A stretch of 64,000 nt of DNA, taken from Nageia nagi (taxonomy: Eukaryota; Pinophyta). The translations under genes and the position numbers were made by a program. The notes below the pieces were generated by a model that made no database searches, was not told the DNA's origin, and worked only from the letters and a program-made list of their open reading frames with translations. Of the stretch, positions 46,140 through 57,004 are shown piece by piece (positions within the stretch are counted from its first letter, which is position 1; each line of letters opens with the position of its first letter). Location: contig JBITNC010000001.1 of NCBI GenBank assembly GCA_050084985.1, positions 57,102,001 to 57,166,000 on the forward strand. The letters are read 5' to 3'.

Positions 46140-48360
46140 CCTCATTATTTAGCAACTCCTTTGCACCTTGCCCTAGAATATGCTCTAATTTCCCTCTATG
46201 ATGAGAATGCCTATGCCTCTTCTTGTGCTTGTGTCTTCCTATGCTTTCGTTGCTAACTCCTTTGCTATATTTTCAAATTCATCCATGGGGAAGCAAGGCT
46301 CTTGTTGTTGTTGCTCCTGCACATGATCTATGATACATTTAGATGATGGATCAATCTAATCTAGATTAGTGCCCTCATGATCTGATCCTGTAGTTTGTTC
46401 ATGGTGGAGGCAAAGGTGTGTAATGAACAAACACAAGATCATTCAATTTCTCTTGTGTGAATTTGTTCCTCTTCTTGAAGTGTATATGCTAAAAAACACT
46501 CCAATTGTACTCACAAATTGAAGCGGTGCATGGTTGGCATAAAACTTTGATGACAAATTGTTGTAGGTTTAGCATATATGGATGAAAATTCCTCCCACCC
46601 TAAATCTAGAGAAAACCAAGAAAAAAAGAATCATTACTTCACATACAAAATTTTAAATTGAGATTATTTCTTGAAACAAAATCAAAAGACAAAATAAGTA
46701 ATAATTCTATGAAGGTACCTGGCCTCAAAGTTGTCCTTTAATGCACTTCGTGGATTTAAGAAGGATGCCCTCGCACCTTTTATATTATTGCAACTTAGAT
46801 TGTATCTTTGAACATATTTGCGCATCATTCACTCTGAGGTCAATGCATTGTCGAAGGCCCACCATCACCTCATAGTAGGGTTCAAAGTAATCTACAAAAA
46901 CGAATTTGGGATTAAGGTAGTACTTCGCTGCATGAAGAGGGTTATGGAGTTGAGATGTCCATTACCGATCAATAATATCCCAAATAGGTTTGTATTTGAG
47001 CTCTAAATGTTTATAAAAAGAGGCAATTGCCGCTTTTTCCCTATCCATAGCCTCATATGCATATCCCATCGGTGATTTTTCTTCATCAACAAGATGAAGA
47101 ACTCTCACAAAAGTTTGCTAGCTGGAAAAAAAATTTCAATATTAGCAAATGGAAAAAGAATTTCAATAAATAAATAGCTTAATAAATAAAAATAAAAATT
47201 AAAAGAGTTAAGTTTTATACCTTGATAGTCTCATCCATGGCTCTTGACAAAGGATCCAAAAAAATAATATACACCCTCTTCCACTCGTTGGAGTGTTGTA
47301 TCTGGCACCATTTTTTGAGTTCCATTCATCGTCCACAAACATTTTTTTCAATGCCCCCTATACATTAAAGAGGTTCTATGACGTAACAAAGTTGTTGGTG
47401 AAACGTGTTACTCTAGACCGCATTATCTCCCTCTTGCTAGTACATTGCCTCATCACTTGCAATACCCATGTATGATTGTATATATATTTTGTGATGGCCT
47501 TGGCCTTCTGCATAATCTCCACCATCCAAGACAATTTCCCAATGTCTTTGAGTAGCAAATTGAAACAATAGATTGCACATGATGTTTAAACTACGGTGGG
47601 AAATCTCTCCAATATCCTCCTCGCTGCTACAAATGCTGCTGTGTTTTCCGTGATGACCTAGACAATATTCTCCACTCCCACCTTTACAACCACCTCTTCC
47701 AATAAATGTTCAAGTAGATTGACATTCTGAACATTGTCGGATGCATCTAGTGATCCGAGGAATACAAATCCTCTTGAAGAAGCAACCGAAAAGTTAATCA
47801 ATGCCTTGAGCTTGCCGTTAGTCCACCCATTAGACTTGATAGTGCAACCCTTCTTCCTCCGCTTCCATGTTGGTTGTCAAACAAAACCTGAATATCCTAC
47901 ATAGATTCATGAAGGAGAGGGCCCCTAAGATCATCATAAGTCGATGTCCTAAATCTTATGCTACAACTTGCATTGGCATCTACCATTCCCCACCAATATG
48001 GAGACTGTGCCACATTGAATGAAAAGGTCAAAAAGTACCAAAAATTGGCAATGGCCTTCCTTGCGCCATACCCTCTAGCATGGGCTACGACCTTGCGCAG
48101 AATGCTCTACATAATAGGATTCCTTTGTGCCACTCCTAAGGTGTGCAATCAATTTACTGGAGCCATTACATTATACAAATCAATTAAAGGTGCTATTGGT
48201 ACCATATGCACATGGCATGTAAGGGGGAAATGACATGGCCTCACTTTGTTTGCGTTTTAGCTCTCTTCTCTCATGATAATCTCCGAGAACTGCATTGCAT
48301 TCTCGCTCAACATCAACTTGTGCACTAGTGCATACTCTAACATCATGGCCCTTTTTTCTT
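46140..48360 (-). pseudogene. hAT transposase remnant (BED, DUF659, hAT dimerisation)
   Basis: Reading the minus strand from 48360 downward, KKGHDVRVCTSAQVDVEREC is the linker usual after the BED finger. At about 47860-47700 comes NGWTNGKLKALINF, GSLDASDNVQNVN and VITENTAAFVAARRILE. At 47376-47558 comes LLKDIGKLSWMVEIMQKAK with KYIYNHTWVLQVMR and TRFTNNFVTS, all DUF659 hallmarks. Near 46560-46450 comes FVIKVLCQPCTASICEYNWS followed by HIHFKKRNKF and LNDLVFVHY, the C-terminal dimerisation region. Transposase would cut and move the element. Many stops and shifts make it inactive; a spliced intron may lie near 46600-46730. Confidence 0.8.
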
Positions 48361-48594
48361 GGTAAATGATATTTTAGGTGGTTTATGTTTTTATAAATTT
48401 TTTAGTCACAAAAACTCCGTAAATCACTTCACCCATTTTCCCCTCTCCTTGTGTATTTCCACAGTGGATATTTTTTTACAATTTCTACCATTCTCTCATA
48501 GCTGCTCATGGAGACGATCAACAAGAACAAAGTACAACACTCAGAAAATAATTGCAATAGCTGATGAAAAAATGCTTTTAAGTTTCTGTCAATA

Positions 48595-48790
48595 CAAAGA
48601 GGACTGTCAATTATCAAGAATAGAGGACTCTCGGATTTGATGACTGTCAACTGTCTAAGATTCTAATGACTAATCTATAGAGGACTGTCAACATTTTTGA
48701 GGACTGTTATCACTGTCAACAGTTTTGACTTTTAAGGACTGTCAACAGTTTGAGGACTGTCATCACAATATTAACTGTCAACTGGCTATT
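48595..48790. repeat. Cluster of ACTGTCAAC words
   Basis: At least six copies of GACTGTCAAC or ACTGTCAACAGTT-type words occur in 200 bp, several as GAGGACTGTCAACAGTTTTGA-like units. Some halves are inverted, so the array is partly palindromic. A related inverted copy lies near 49405-49435. Confidence 0.75.
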
Positions 48791-49740
48791 ATATGGCTGT
48801 TATATCAATATGTCTGTTATAGTTCTCAATTAGAGGTTGGCAGTACAATAAGCCAATCATTGAATATAAAGTTGAAGTGATTGTGTTTCAATATGACTTG
48901 TTCGTTGCAGCCCTTGTCCCACACGTTGCGAGATGATACTTACATGACTCTTAGGATCTTTTGAGGACTTGACAGATCTCATCCTACTTTTCTTCCAGTA
49001 GCGCTACCACACAAATTCGACAATGAGGACCGGTGAGCCCCACTAAACCACATAGACGGAGCACCCCCACATTCCGACCTAGCGAGGGTTTTGTTTTTTG
49101 GCCACCCTAGCACTTGATATACCCTACCGTATCTTTGTTTTATGGGTTTCGCCCCCCTCATTGTACTCACATTGGTTGTATTTGTTTATTTTCCCGCTTT
49201 ATTTTTAGGGAAGCCCTTCTGAGGGCCATAGTTGCTTTTATATCATGCTTGTATTCTCTAGTCCGATTGACTGCTTTTTGTCATCCGCGGACATTAATAT
49301 ATTTTCTTTTCTTTCTGGATTGTACATGTATCTTCACAAAAACCATTACCATTTTCCTAAGATGTAACTTACATAAGCTTGCAAACTGTATACTTGATGA
49401 CTCAAAACAGTTCTAATGTTGACAAAGGACAGTCAAAGAATGTAATTGTGTTTGTAAAACCCCAAAATCTGCTAAAGTGCTATCAATTAAGTAAGAAATT
49501 ATACACCCCGAAAACTACATTGAGAGAAATGGAAACATAAATATAAACCCCCAAAAATGACATGAAAAACTGGAAAGAATGGTTCTTACCTTGAAATCCA
49601 ACTATTTGGGTCTGCTGGTGGGTGCAAGATTTCCTCAATTTTGAAAAAAAATTGATCTCTACAAGAAAAATCAGATTCATCACTCCCAAATTGTTTTTCT
49701 CCTCCTTTCTCTCCCCTCTTACACTTGCCAGAATGAGAAA
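48791..49740. other. Stretch between the ACTGTCAAC cluster and the hAT right end
   Basis: No hAT protein text was recognised here. The block at 48960-49140 is more GC-rich than its surroundings. It may be a separate small insertion in the transposon. Confidence 0.35.
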
Positions 49741-49897
49741 TTGTGAAAAAAAACAAGCCAAAATCAAATTTTATAACAAGCCTGTGTACTTTTCTTAGGC
49801 TCGAAAAGATTTGCGAGTCAGTGTGTACTCACAAATCAACCGAGTTAAAAGATAAAACTGAGTCCGGGTCCGAGTGACTCGGCACGGGCCTAGTTTA

Positions 49898-51379
49898 TTA
49901 TAAGACAATCAGCTAAAGTATGGCTCTTGTATATTGGCAAGTATGGGTTTGAGAATTATGCTTGAAGCCTTGAACTGATCGGTGAACAACTTGAAGTGTT
50001 GTCCTTATCCTATCTAACATGACAGACAAATTTGAAATCACAGAGCATATTGCAATGAATCGTCATAAAAACTATGCTAGTGTCAAGAAGCAAGCACTTA
50101 CTAGTGGAGGCACCATTGGAGAAGGCTTGGTGTTTGCATTCTACTTCTACGCTTCTTTTCCTGTGAGGTGATCCGGATGATAATTAATTGATAATCAATG
50201 ATTAAAACTTAAAGGTTGTCAATGCATATAGCGCACAAAGGATTTCTGATTTGATTAAAAGTTTACATATAAATCGCAACTTTTAATACTATTTGTTTGT
50301 TAACCATGTATTATTAATTTATTTTTCAGCTAGTGCAGGTATGTGGAAAATGTTATTGTATTCTTTTTGTGATCATTACTATGGACTTTCAAATTAGTTT
50401 GACTTTGGACTTGCATACAACTTTATTCTTCCCCACTTATAGGATATTTATGAACGCTGCTTACATATTGCACCCAAGTTCATATCTTTATACAAGTGGA
50501 GGAAGCTGTTGTTGAAACGAAATATTGGAGGTTCGCATAAACTTCTGTTGGCTTACATGTGAACCACAACATCAATGATGCTTTTCAATCTTATCTAGGA
50601 ATTATAGTGAAAAACGTTTAATGGAATACATTCAAAAGTTAGCCTATAAAATGACATAAAATTCAAAATTTAATACTTCAATGCTAACAAGAGCAATCCT
50701 ATATTATAGAAGTTAAAGGGACCTGAATTCTATAGTTAGTTATTTAGATGCCAACATTTTGCACGGAATAAAGTTGAAGCTAACATCATGGAGTTTGCAA
50801 AAATGCTAAGATGTATTGACAATTTGTGTTGTACTTGTTCCTAATCTCTGGAGGCCATCTGATAACGTGAGAGTTGTAATTGTAGTTCAAGTCATTGGTT
50901 TTATGTTGTTTTTGTGTTAATGATATCTATAGTACCGTGTTGTACAATTTAGTTTACATGTCAAGGTGTTCATAGTTATAGGTTTGAAGGATGTTCATGA
51001 CAGTTAGATGCATGCAGCATACTTGATCCTCCAACTGTAATATATTAAGTTTGATTTCAAAAAAAGTTTTTATTTACAAATTTAAAATTTCAGTTTTGAA
51101 GTTAAAGTCACCCTTGATGTTATCTTTTTGATTATTACTATATCAATTAAGACAATATTATATTGGTTTAAAAGTAGATAACAGTTAATAGCGATATCCA
51201 ATGAGATATATAAGTATGTGCATGTAGTCCCAGGTTCCAGAGTTATTATAAAAAATCCAAGTGATGAATAACTACCTCTAGCTCATAGTAATTGATGCCT
51301 TTGAATGTCTACTAGTTGTTGCTTGTATTGCTGACAGAATTCAAGGATATTCAATACTGATGACCAACTGCTATACTTG
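49898..51379. other. Intergenic stretch, no supported feature
   Basis: No ORF, terminal repeat or known motif was seen. Confidence 0.45.
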
Positions 51380-51640
51380 TACGTTTTGCTGATGACCCTG
51401 TTTTAATACTCGAGCTTACATAACAATCTTTAAAAAGGCATTTTGGTTCGCTTGGATACCTTCGTGAAAGCTGTTGGACCAGAGGTTAATGCAAAGAGAA
51501 ACTGAGGTTTTGATCCTTGGGTATGATGAATCAGCAAATTGGATTGATCCATAGTTGAGGAGCAATAAAGTTAGTATGGTCATCTGGTACTTGGGAATAC
51601 TCCTTGGTTTTTGGGTACATAGCAGGTCAATAAAAAAGAT
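51380..51640 (+). pseudogene. Possible LINE reverse-transcriptase remnant
   Basis: The plus strand reads VRFADDPVLILE, which resembles the FADD catalytic box of LINE reverse transcriptases with T replaced by P. A few broken pieces further on could match the conserved region leading to a YLGI-type motif (GTWEYSLVFG). Stops are frequent. Chance similarity cannot be excluded. Confidence 0.3.
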
Positions 51641-52539
51641 AATTTGGATTCTTGACTGGTTGGGTAAATAACAGTTCTTAACAGGAACTTTTTCGGCTGT
51701 TCATCTCTTGTATTCTTTTTGTTTTTTGCCTTCTAAGTCAGCAATAGTATACAAATAGCTAGGAAAGACCGTCTTAAAATTTTTACGGAGCAAATGATGG
51801 AGAAGATGAGAACTAGTCTTAGCATGGGAGATCTGTAGTCTCCCAAGAAAGAAAGTCTGTTTGAGTTCCTGATGTTAGAGCAGAGGGTATTCTCTTAAAA
51901 GTTGTAAGAGCTGTAGAGGATGAAGCATCTCGGAGAATTTTCCTTAGGCAAAAAAGTTGTTCAGGCAGAACACAATGGGGACATAAGGCATCTTTTCAAC
52001 TTCAGCACATGGTGCGTTATACCAAGTCCTTTATAGTCTCTGGTTCCTTACCTGTAAGATGAACTTTGTGCCAAGTCCTCTATGGTCTTTGGTTCCTTAC
52101 CTCTAAGATGAATTTGGCACCCTAGCGAGTTTCTGAAGATTTCCACAGATGAGATGTTGCTTCTAAGCCCATTTGGACACTTAATTTACCTGATGGTTAG
52201 CTTCGTCATTTATCCTTTTTTATAGATAAAAGATTGGCGTGGAAAAGCTTTTTCACTTGGATTGTTTTCTGGAATAAATATTCATGTACAATGGATTTTC
52301 ATAATAGTGTTTAAACCACTTGCAACTCCTAACTGCTGTTATTAAAATTCCCATTCAAGAACTCCAAATGCATATTCGTGGAAGCTGCCACTTTAAGCAC
52401 AATGCTTGACTTTTTTTCTTGGCAGATTGGAAATGGACCAGTGGCCTTGTGTTTCTTCAATTATATTACTGAAGGGAGTTACCGATATGCACAAACACAT
52501 TGGTAAAAATACAAAGAGTTAACAAATTTTGAGTTGCCA
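51641..52539. other. Stretch without supported features
   Basis: A short direct repeat (TACCAAGTCCTTTATAGTC near 52020, GCCAAGTCCTCTATGGTCTT near 52070, each with a following TTGGTTCCTTACCT) of about 51 bp is the only structure noticed. Confidence 0.4.
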
Positions 52540-52548
52540 AGCAATTGA

Positions 52549-52915
52549 GGGGCATCCATTGTTCTGGTGCAACCATGATTGGGAAGGAGCAACAAGTAAG
52601 AGGTTTGTAGAGAATAAGGAAATCTAGGAAGGAAAGAGAAGCTCAAAGAAATTAATCTAGATAGGGAAGTTGAAAGAGAAGAAGGGCCAGGAAGATGAGA
52701 GTATCTAGACGTGAGAACAAAGAGGAGATGGTCGAAAGCACAAAGAGAAGCAATCTTAGTTGAGGTATGGATGGTTGGTGAGGGAGAGGGAGAGGGAGAG
52801 GGAGGGCCACATATCTTATGTAGGTATGTGTAGATGGTTCATGTGTTGACACTATAAAGGTAGGAGGATTGTCCAAAGAATGTGTATGCTCTAAGAGAAA
52901 GCTTGCTAATAGAAG
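52549..52915. repeat. Dispersed repeat R, copy 1
   Basis: It shares long imperfect blocks with 54930-55150 (GTGCAACCATGAT, GAGGAGCAACGAGCAAGAGG, GAAGTTAAT) and with 56080-56190 (GTAGATGGTTCATGTGTT, AAAGCTTGCTAATAGAAGGTTG). The unit is not a recognised family. The truncated copia begins where this copy ends. A GAGAGG microsatellite-like run lies at about 52780-52805. Confidence 0.6.
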
Positions 52916-54050
52916 GTTGTGATTTCAAGGGTAGAGTTATCACTTATCACAACTGTATCTTTTCTATATTTGTGAAAATTTTCAAATTTTTCCTTTTCAA
53001 AGCATAGGTGATCATACGAAAAAGTGCGAGACATGGAGTAAAGCGCCGCAGTAGAACCAACTTGAAAATTCTTCTTTCTTTTAAAGTTCTTTACATTTCC
53101 ATTGCCTTTGTTCTTTTCCTCTTTTTTCTTTTTGTAGCAATCAACTTCTTTGTGACCTTGATGCCACAATAGTTACAATTACCATCAAACTTTTCATTAG
53201 GATATAGATTATTTGCTTTGCCTTTTCCATCTCTTTGCTTGAAGTGGTTGTTATTGCCATTGTTTTTGCTGTTATTGTTGTTGTTCTTGTTGTTGTCGTT
53301 ATTGCCATTGTTCCTGCTGCTATTGTTGCCATTACCTCTTTTCTCAAACCTTTTGGAAGAAAAAATATAAGGTTTCTTATAATGGTTTAACTTCTTTTTG
53401 AAAGGAGTTTTGGTTGCTCCTATAACAACATTATTATCCTTAAGAGAAGAAATCAACACTTTTTTATTAAGGGTTTTCTCATGCTTTAAAGGGAGCCTGG
53501 AAAGGTTTTCAAGGGAGAAGATTTCTTCTTCATCATTAAGTCTTATTTCCATAACCGTCACAAAGTTTCCAAGCTTTGAATAAAGGCTTTGAAGAATGAT
53601 GAAGACCATGAACTCATCATTGATTCAATTGCATCCACAAGTAACAAGTTGGGTCCTTAGGTCAACGATTTTGTTCAAATAGATGGCAACATTTCATCTT
53701 CCCTTTAACGAGATTGAAGCAACTTTTGAAGAATGGTAAATCTTCTTGAAAACTTTGAACTAAGGTAGATTTGCTTAAGCTTATTCCAAGCTTTTTTTGT
53801 CGAAGTTGAAGAGTAAATCATCAAGAGCACATTATCTGAAATTGCATGAAAAATCATAAAGGTTGCCAACTCATTCTTCGTGTTGTAAGCCTCTAGTGCT
53901 TTCTCATCTGTAGGAGGTACAAGGTTCTCATTCATTATTTGCTAAAGCTTCATTTTTCGTAATTTACCTCTCATTTGAGGTTCCCAAATACCAAAGTTGG
54001 AACCGTCAAGAATGTGTTTGGGTAAAAAGGATTCTCCCATTTGCTTCTCT
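52906..54050 (-). pseudogene. Gag of a truncated copia family A element
   Basis: The ATG near 54040 (MGESFLPKHILDGSNFG-like) starts a gag related to 25601-26815. It includes NENLVPPTDEKALEAYNTKN (53705-53935), VFIILQSLYSKLGNFVTVME, LENLSRLPLKHEKTLNKKVL, an asparagine-rich linker with NNN runs near 53240-53330, and a zinc knuckle CNYCGIKVTKKLIATK that is shifted out of frame (the other frame gives MWHQGHKEVDCYKKK). The element is lost past 52916, so pol is absent. The Asn-rich linker, encoded by AAC/AAT triplets, is longer than in the 26-kb copy. Confidence 0.75.
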
Positions 54051-54098
54051 TGAATTTACCTCACCAAAACCTTAAAATTGAAGAAAGAAAACTTTGCT

Positions 54099-54110
54099 CT
54101 AATACCACAT
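54099..54110 (-). promoter_or_regulatory. Primer binding site of the truncated copia
   Basis: The minus strand reads GTGGTATTAGAGC, one change from the initiator-Met-type TGGTATCAGAGC. Confidence 0.7.
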
Positions 54111-54111
54111 G

Positions 54112-54576
54112 TGAGAATTGAACTAGTACATGAACAACTCTAAACTCCCAAGATCACATGAAAGCTCACAATTTACAACTAACAAACTCACAAAGCAATC
54201 TCACAAAGATAACACAAGATGTAAGTGGTTCCTCCAACTAGGAGTACATCCACTAACTAGATCTCACTTAATCTCAAATATGAACTTACAATCTTCTTAA
54301 ACTTTTCTCCTAAACACTATCCTATAGCATAACTTTACTCCACAAATTGGTGTACGATCCAAAATCCCTCTTTGGATCACCCTTTTACCCAATGTACAAA
54401 AGCATAACATGCATATCCTTTTACCAAAGGGCATGCTCATGACATGGAGTGTAGGATAAGTAATATTATCATATTCACTTAAATACTTAAGGTATCAAAT
54501 GATACCCTTAAGTATTAGTGAACTTGCATAGAAGATTATTACAAAACCTTTACAATAATGCATTATACATTCCAAC
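54112..54576 (-). repeat. 5' LTR of the truncated copia family A element
   Basis: 465 bp, starting TTGGAATGTATAATGC on the minus strand and ending AATTCTCA. It is the copy closest to the LTR at 1-486. Confidence 0.8.
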
Positions 54577-54670
54577 CAAAATTGACGTTAGATCGCATAG
54601 AAAAAATTGCAAAAAAAAAAATGAAAGTTTTTGATGCATGCTTTGATGCTAATTTTGTTTTATGTTGTAG

Positions 54671-54804
54671 TGGACGAAGAAAGAATTCCACTCTTGGAAG
54701 GGATCTATCCACAATTATTAGATAGACACGTGAAGAAGAGAGCATCAAAGGATGGAAATGATGCTAGAGGAGGAAAAAGGTTGAAGCTTGTTGAAGGAAG
54801 TTGA
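54671..54804 (+). pseudogene. Possible terminal exon fragment of unknown gene
   Basis: After an acceptor-like TTATGTTGTAG, a 44-codon frame reads DEERIPLLEGIYPQLLDRHV, then KKRASKDGNDARGGKRLKL and ends VEGS-stop. The text is charged, of normal complexity and ends in a basic tail, so it looks more protein-like than its surroundings. No family was recognised and no upstream exon found. Confidence 0.25.
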
Positions 54805-54904
54805 GGTAGGGCTCACAGTACTCGAGAGATTACAAAATGAGCAGTAAGATTGGTTGGAAGAGTCGAAGATGTAAAATGAAAAATTCATTTTTAGTAAGCA
54901 TGTG

Positions 54905-55180
54905 AATAAGGGCTCACATTTCTCAAATCAATCTCAATGGTTTGATGCAAGTGCATCCATAGTTTTAGTGCAACCATGATCAAGGAGGAGCAACGAGCAA
55001 GAGGTTTACCGAGAAAGAGCAAATATGAGAAGTAAAGAGCAACTTCGAGAAGTTAATTCAGACAGGACACTTGGAAAAGAAGAAAGATCAAGAAGGTGAG
55101 AATATACGGATTAGAGGCAAGAAGCACAAAGAGAATCTATATAGGTTGAGAAAGTAAGAACTTATATTAATGTCCATGGG
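54905..55180. repeat. Dispersed repeat R, copy 2
   Basis: It is homologous to 52549-52760 with insertions and deletions. The two copies lie in the same orientation on either side of the truncated copia and the exon-like fragment. Confidence 0.55.
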
Positions 55181-56079
55181 TGACCAAAAATGGTCAATGG
55201 GATTGGGTCATACATAGTAGGTGTATTAACAATCTGGATTCAAGACTATCTCCAATAAAGCTGAAAGCACAAAGAAACAAAATCTACAATATGATGTAAA
55301 AGGGTCAAAACCCTAAAAGTGAGATCAAAGTTACAACAAGGTGTGCTATAATAGCCAAGCTAGGGAAAATGTTAGGACATTGTCAATATAGGTGTTGTGG
55401 TGAAGTTGCTCTGGTCTCTAGAACTAGGACCTATATTAGCTTTGAAAAAGGATGTAATATGTTGAGACTTGAGAGAAATACATGTGTCTCATTGACATCT
55501 CTTGATGCATCTAGTGGGGGGGATATGTCCCTCACCCTCCTATGGAATGCCTCCTCCAAGACAACCTAGAAGAAGGATGTAATGTGATGGTTGTTGCTCG
55601 GATGCTGAATGTGGGTTAAGAGGTGTTTTTGTAGAAGGAAAGCTTCTTGCATATAGAATGACACACATCTTTGGTTTGTATATTGGAAGGAGGAAATCGA
55701 TCTGTAAGAGTCACGAAAAAGACAATGGTTTCATCCTCAAATCTCATATAAAGTGGACAACAAAAAATGAAATGATCCTCAAATTCGATCTTCAAATTGC
55801 ACAAACGACAAACTATCTACTCACAAAGTATGTGTTGATTTGACTCAATATGTAACTAGTGGGAGCATACCCGAAACTGACCAAGGAACATCCTCGAATG
55901 AGGAGGCAAGTGTATTGAGGTGTATGTGAGGGTGATGATCAATCCTTCATCAATCTGCAGGAAGTGTTGAAGTAACTTGGGCGTGAGGGGGTGTTGAGGA
56001 GTCATCCGAGTATTATGAATGTGTTCTCTATATATCGTCTCTTGAATGGTTGGTAAGAGAGAGTACGAGCTGAGTTGTA
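55181..56079. other. Stretch without supported features
   Basis: Short frames only, none with recognisable domains. Confidence 0.4.
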
Positions 56080-56210
56080 TCCTATGTAAGTACCTGTAGA
56101 TGATTTATGTGTTAGATTATATAGGAAGGATAGTTGCTTAAAGAATGAGGATATTATGAGATAGAGCTTGCCAACATAAGGTTGCGAGAGAAGATTGAGC
56201 CATCTTGGTG
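56080..56210. repeat. Dispersed repeat R, copy 3 (right half)
   Basis: It matches 52815-52915: TATGTAAGTACCTGTAGATG, then ATTTATGTGTT and AGAGCTTGCCAACATAAGGTTG. Confidence 0.5.
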
Positions 56211-56798
56211 ACAAGTTTGAGGACTTGTGTAGCTTGCGTAGGAGCCAAGCTAGAGAAGAGTATCCATGGAAAGAGATCAAGTGTGAAGAAGATTGGAGGT
56301 GGGAATTCGATTTGGATAGATAGGTTCACGAATAGTGTAGAAGGTTGGTAATACAAGGAATCTAGGATGAAGCTTGTCCAAGTAGGAGATCAACAAAATG
56401 AAGAGAGAAAAGAGGTATGAGAAAAGAAATTTCACCTTAAAGAGAGAGTTGCCAACAAAACATGATTGTTGAAGAAGATCCATGAAGTATCCTATGACAC
56501 ATATATGGACTTGGTGGGTTCGTGAAGATGAGTTGGTTGTTGCCAAGAAAGTAGCAGTGAAGAAAACAAGAGAGGAAGGTTTGAGAGGATGATTGTTGAG
56601 GAAATTAGTGGAGATATTTGGTGCAATTTAATGCATGTAGTCAAATGTTTTGAAGCTAACCAAAATGGGGAATTAGTTGAATAATGGGTTGTTATAAGAG
56701 AAGCTATCCAAGTGAAGGGTGGCATCAACATTCTACATGAGTGCTTGTAGGGAGGACTGCAATTCCTCCAAAGTTGGGATGTTTGAGTGCAGAGTATT

Positions 56799-57004
56799 GT
56801 ATATGCCTTTGAGAAGGACATGTGAATTAAAGAAAAGCTTGGGAAGACATGAGTTGCAAAGGAGCAATCAGATAGAGAGAGCCTAGAGAAGAGGAAAACA
56901 ATGTATATGCCTTTGAGAAGGACTTGGGAATTAAAAAAAGCTTGGGAAGACACGAGTTGGAAAGGAGTAGTTAGATAGAGAGAGCGTAGAGAAGAGGAAA
57001 ACAA
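56799..57004. repeat. Tandem duplication, about 104-bp unit
   Basis: Two copies start GTATATGCCTTTGAGAAGGA at 56799 and 56903, both continuing through AAAGCTTGGGAAGACA and ending GAGAAGAGGAAAACAA. Confidence 0.85.

Larger units (their letters stand above)
45741..49890 (-). mobile_element. Decayed hAT-superfamily DNA transposon
   Basis: The left end starts GACCCTAGTTGAG and the right end, read in reverse, starts GGCCCGTGCCGAG. These are imperfect inverted ends. The flanks TGGTTTA (45734-45740) and TAGTTTA (49891-49897) look like a mutated 7-8-bp target duplication. Both subterminal regions are enriched in GACTCGG/CGAGTC words, as expected of sites bound by a hAT transposase. A broken transposase with BED, DUF659 and C-terminal dimerisation parts lies inside on the minus strand. 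Confidence 0.7.

Noticed and set aside
48979-49170. GC-richer minus-strand ORF (MSTMRGAKPIKQRYGRVYQ)
   Set aside because: It looks more coding-like by composition only; no family match and it lies within a decayed transposon.
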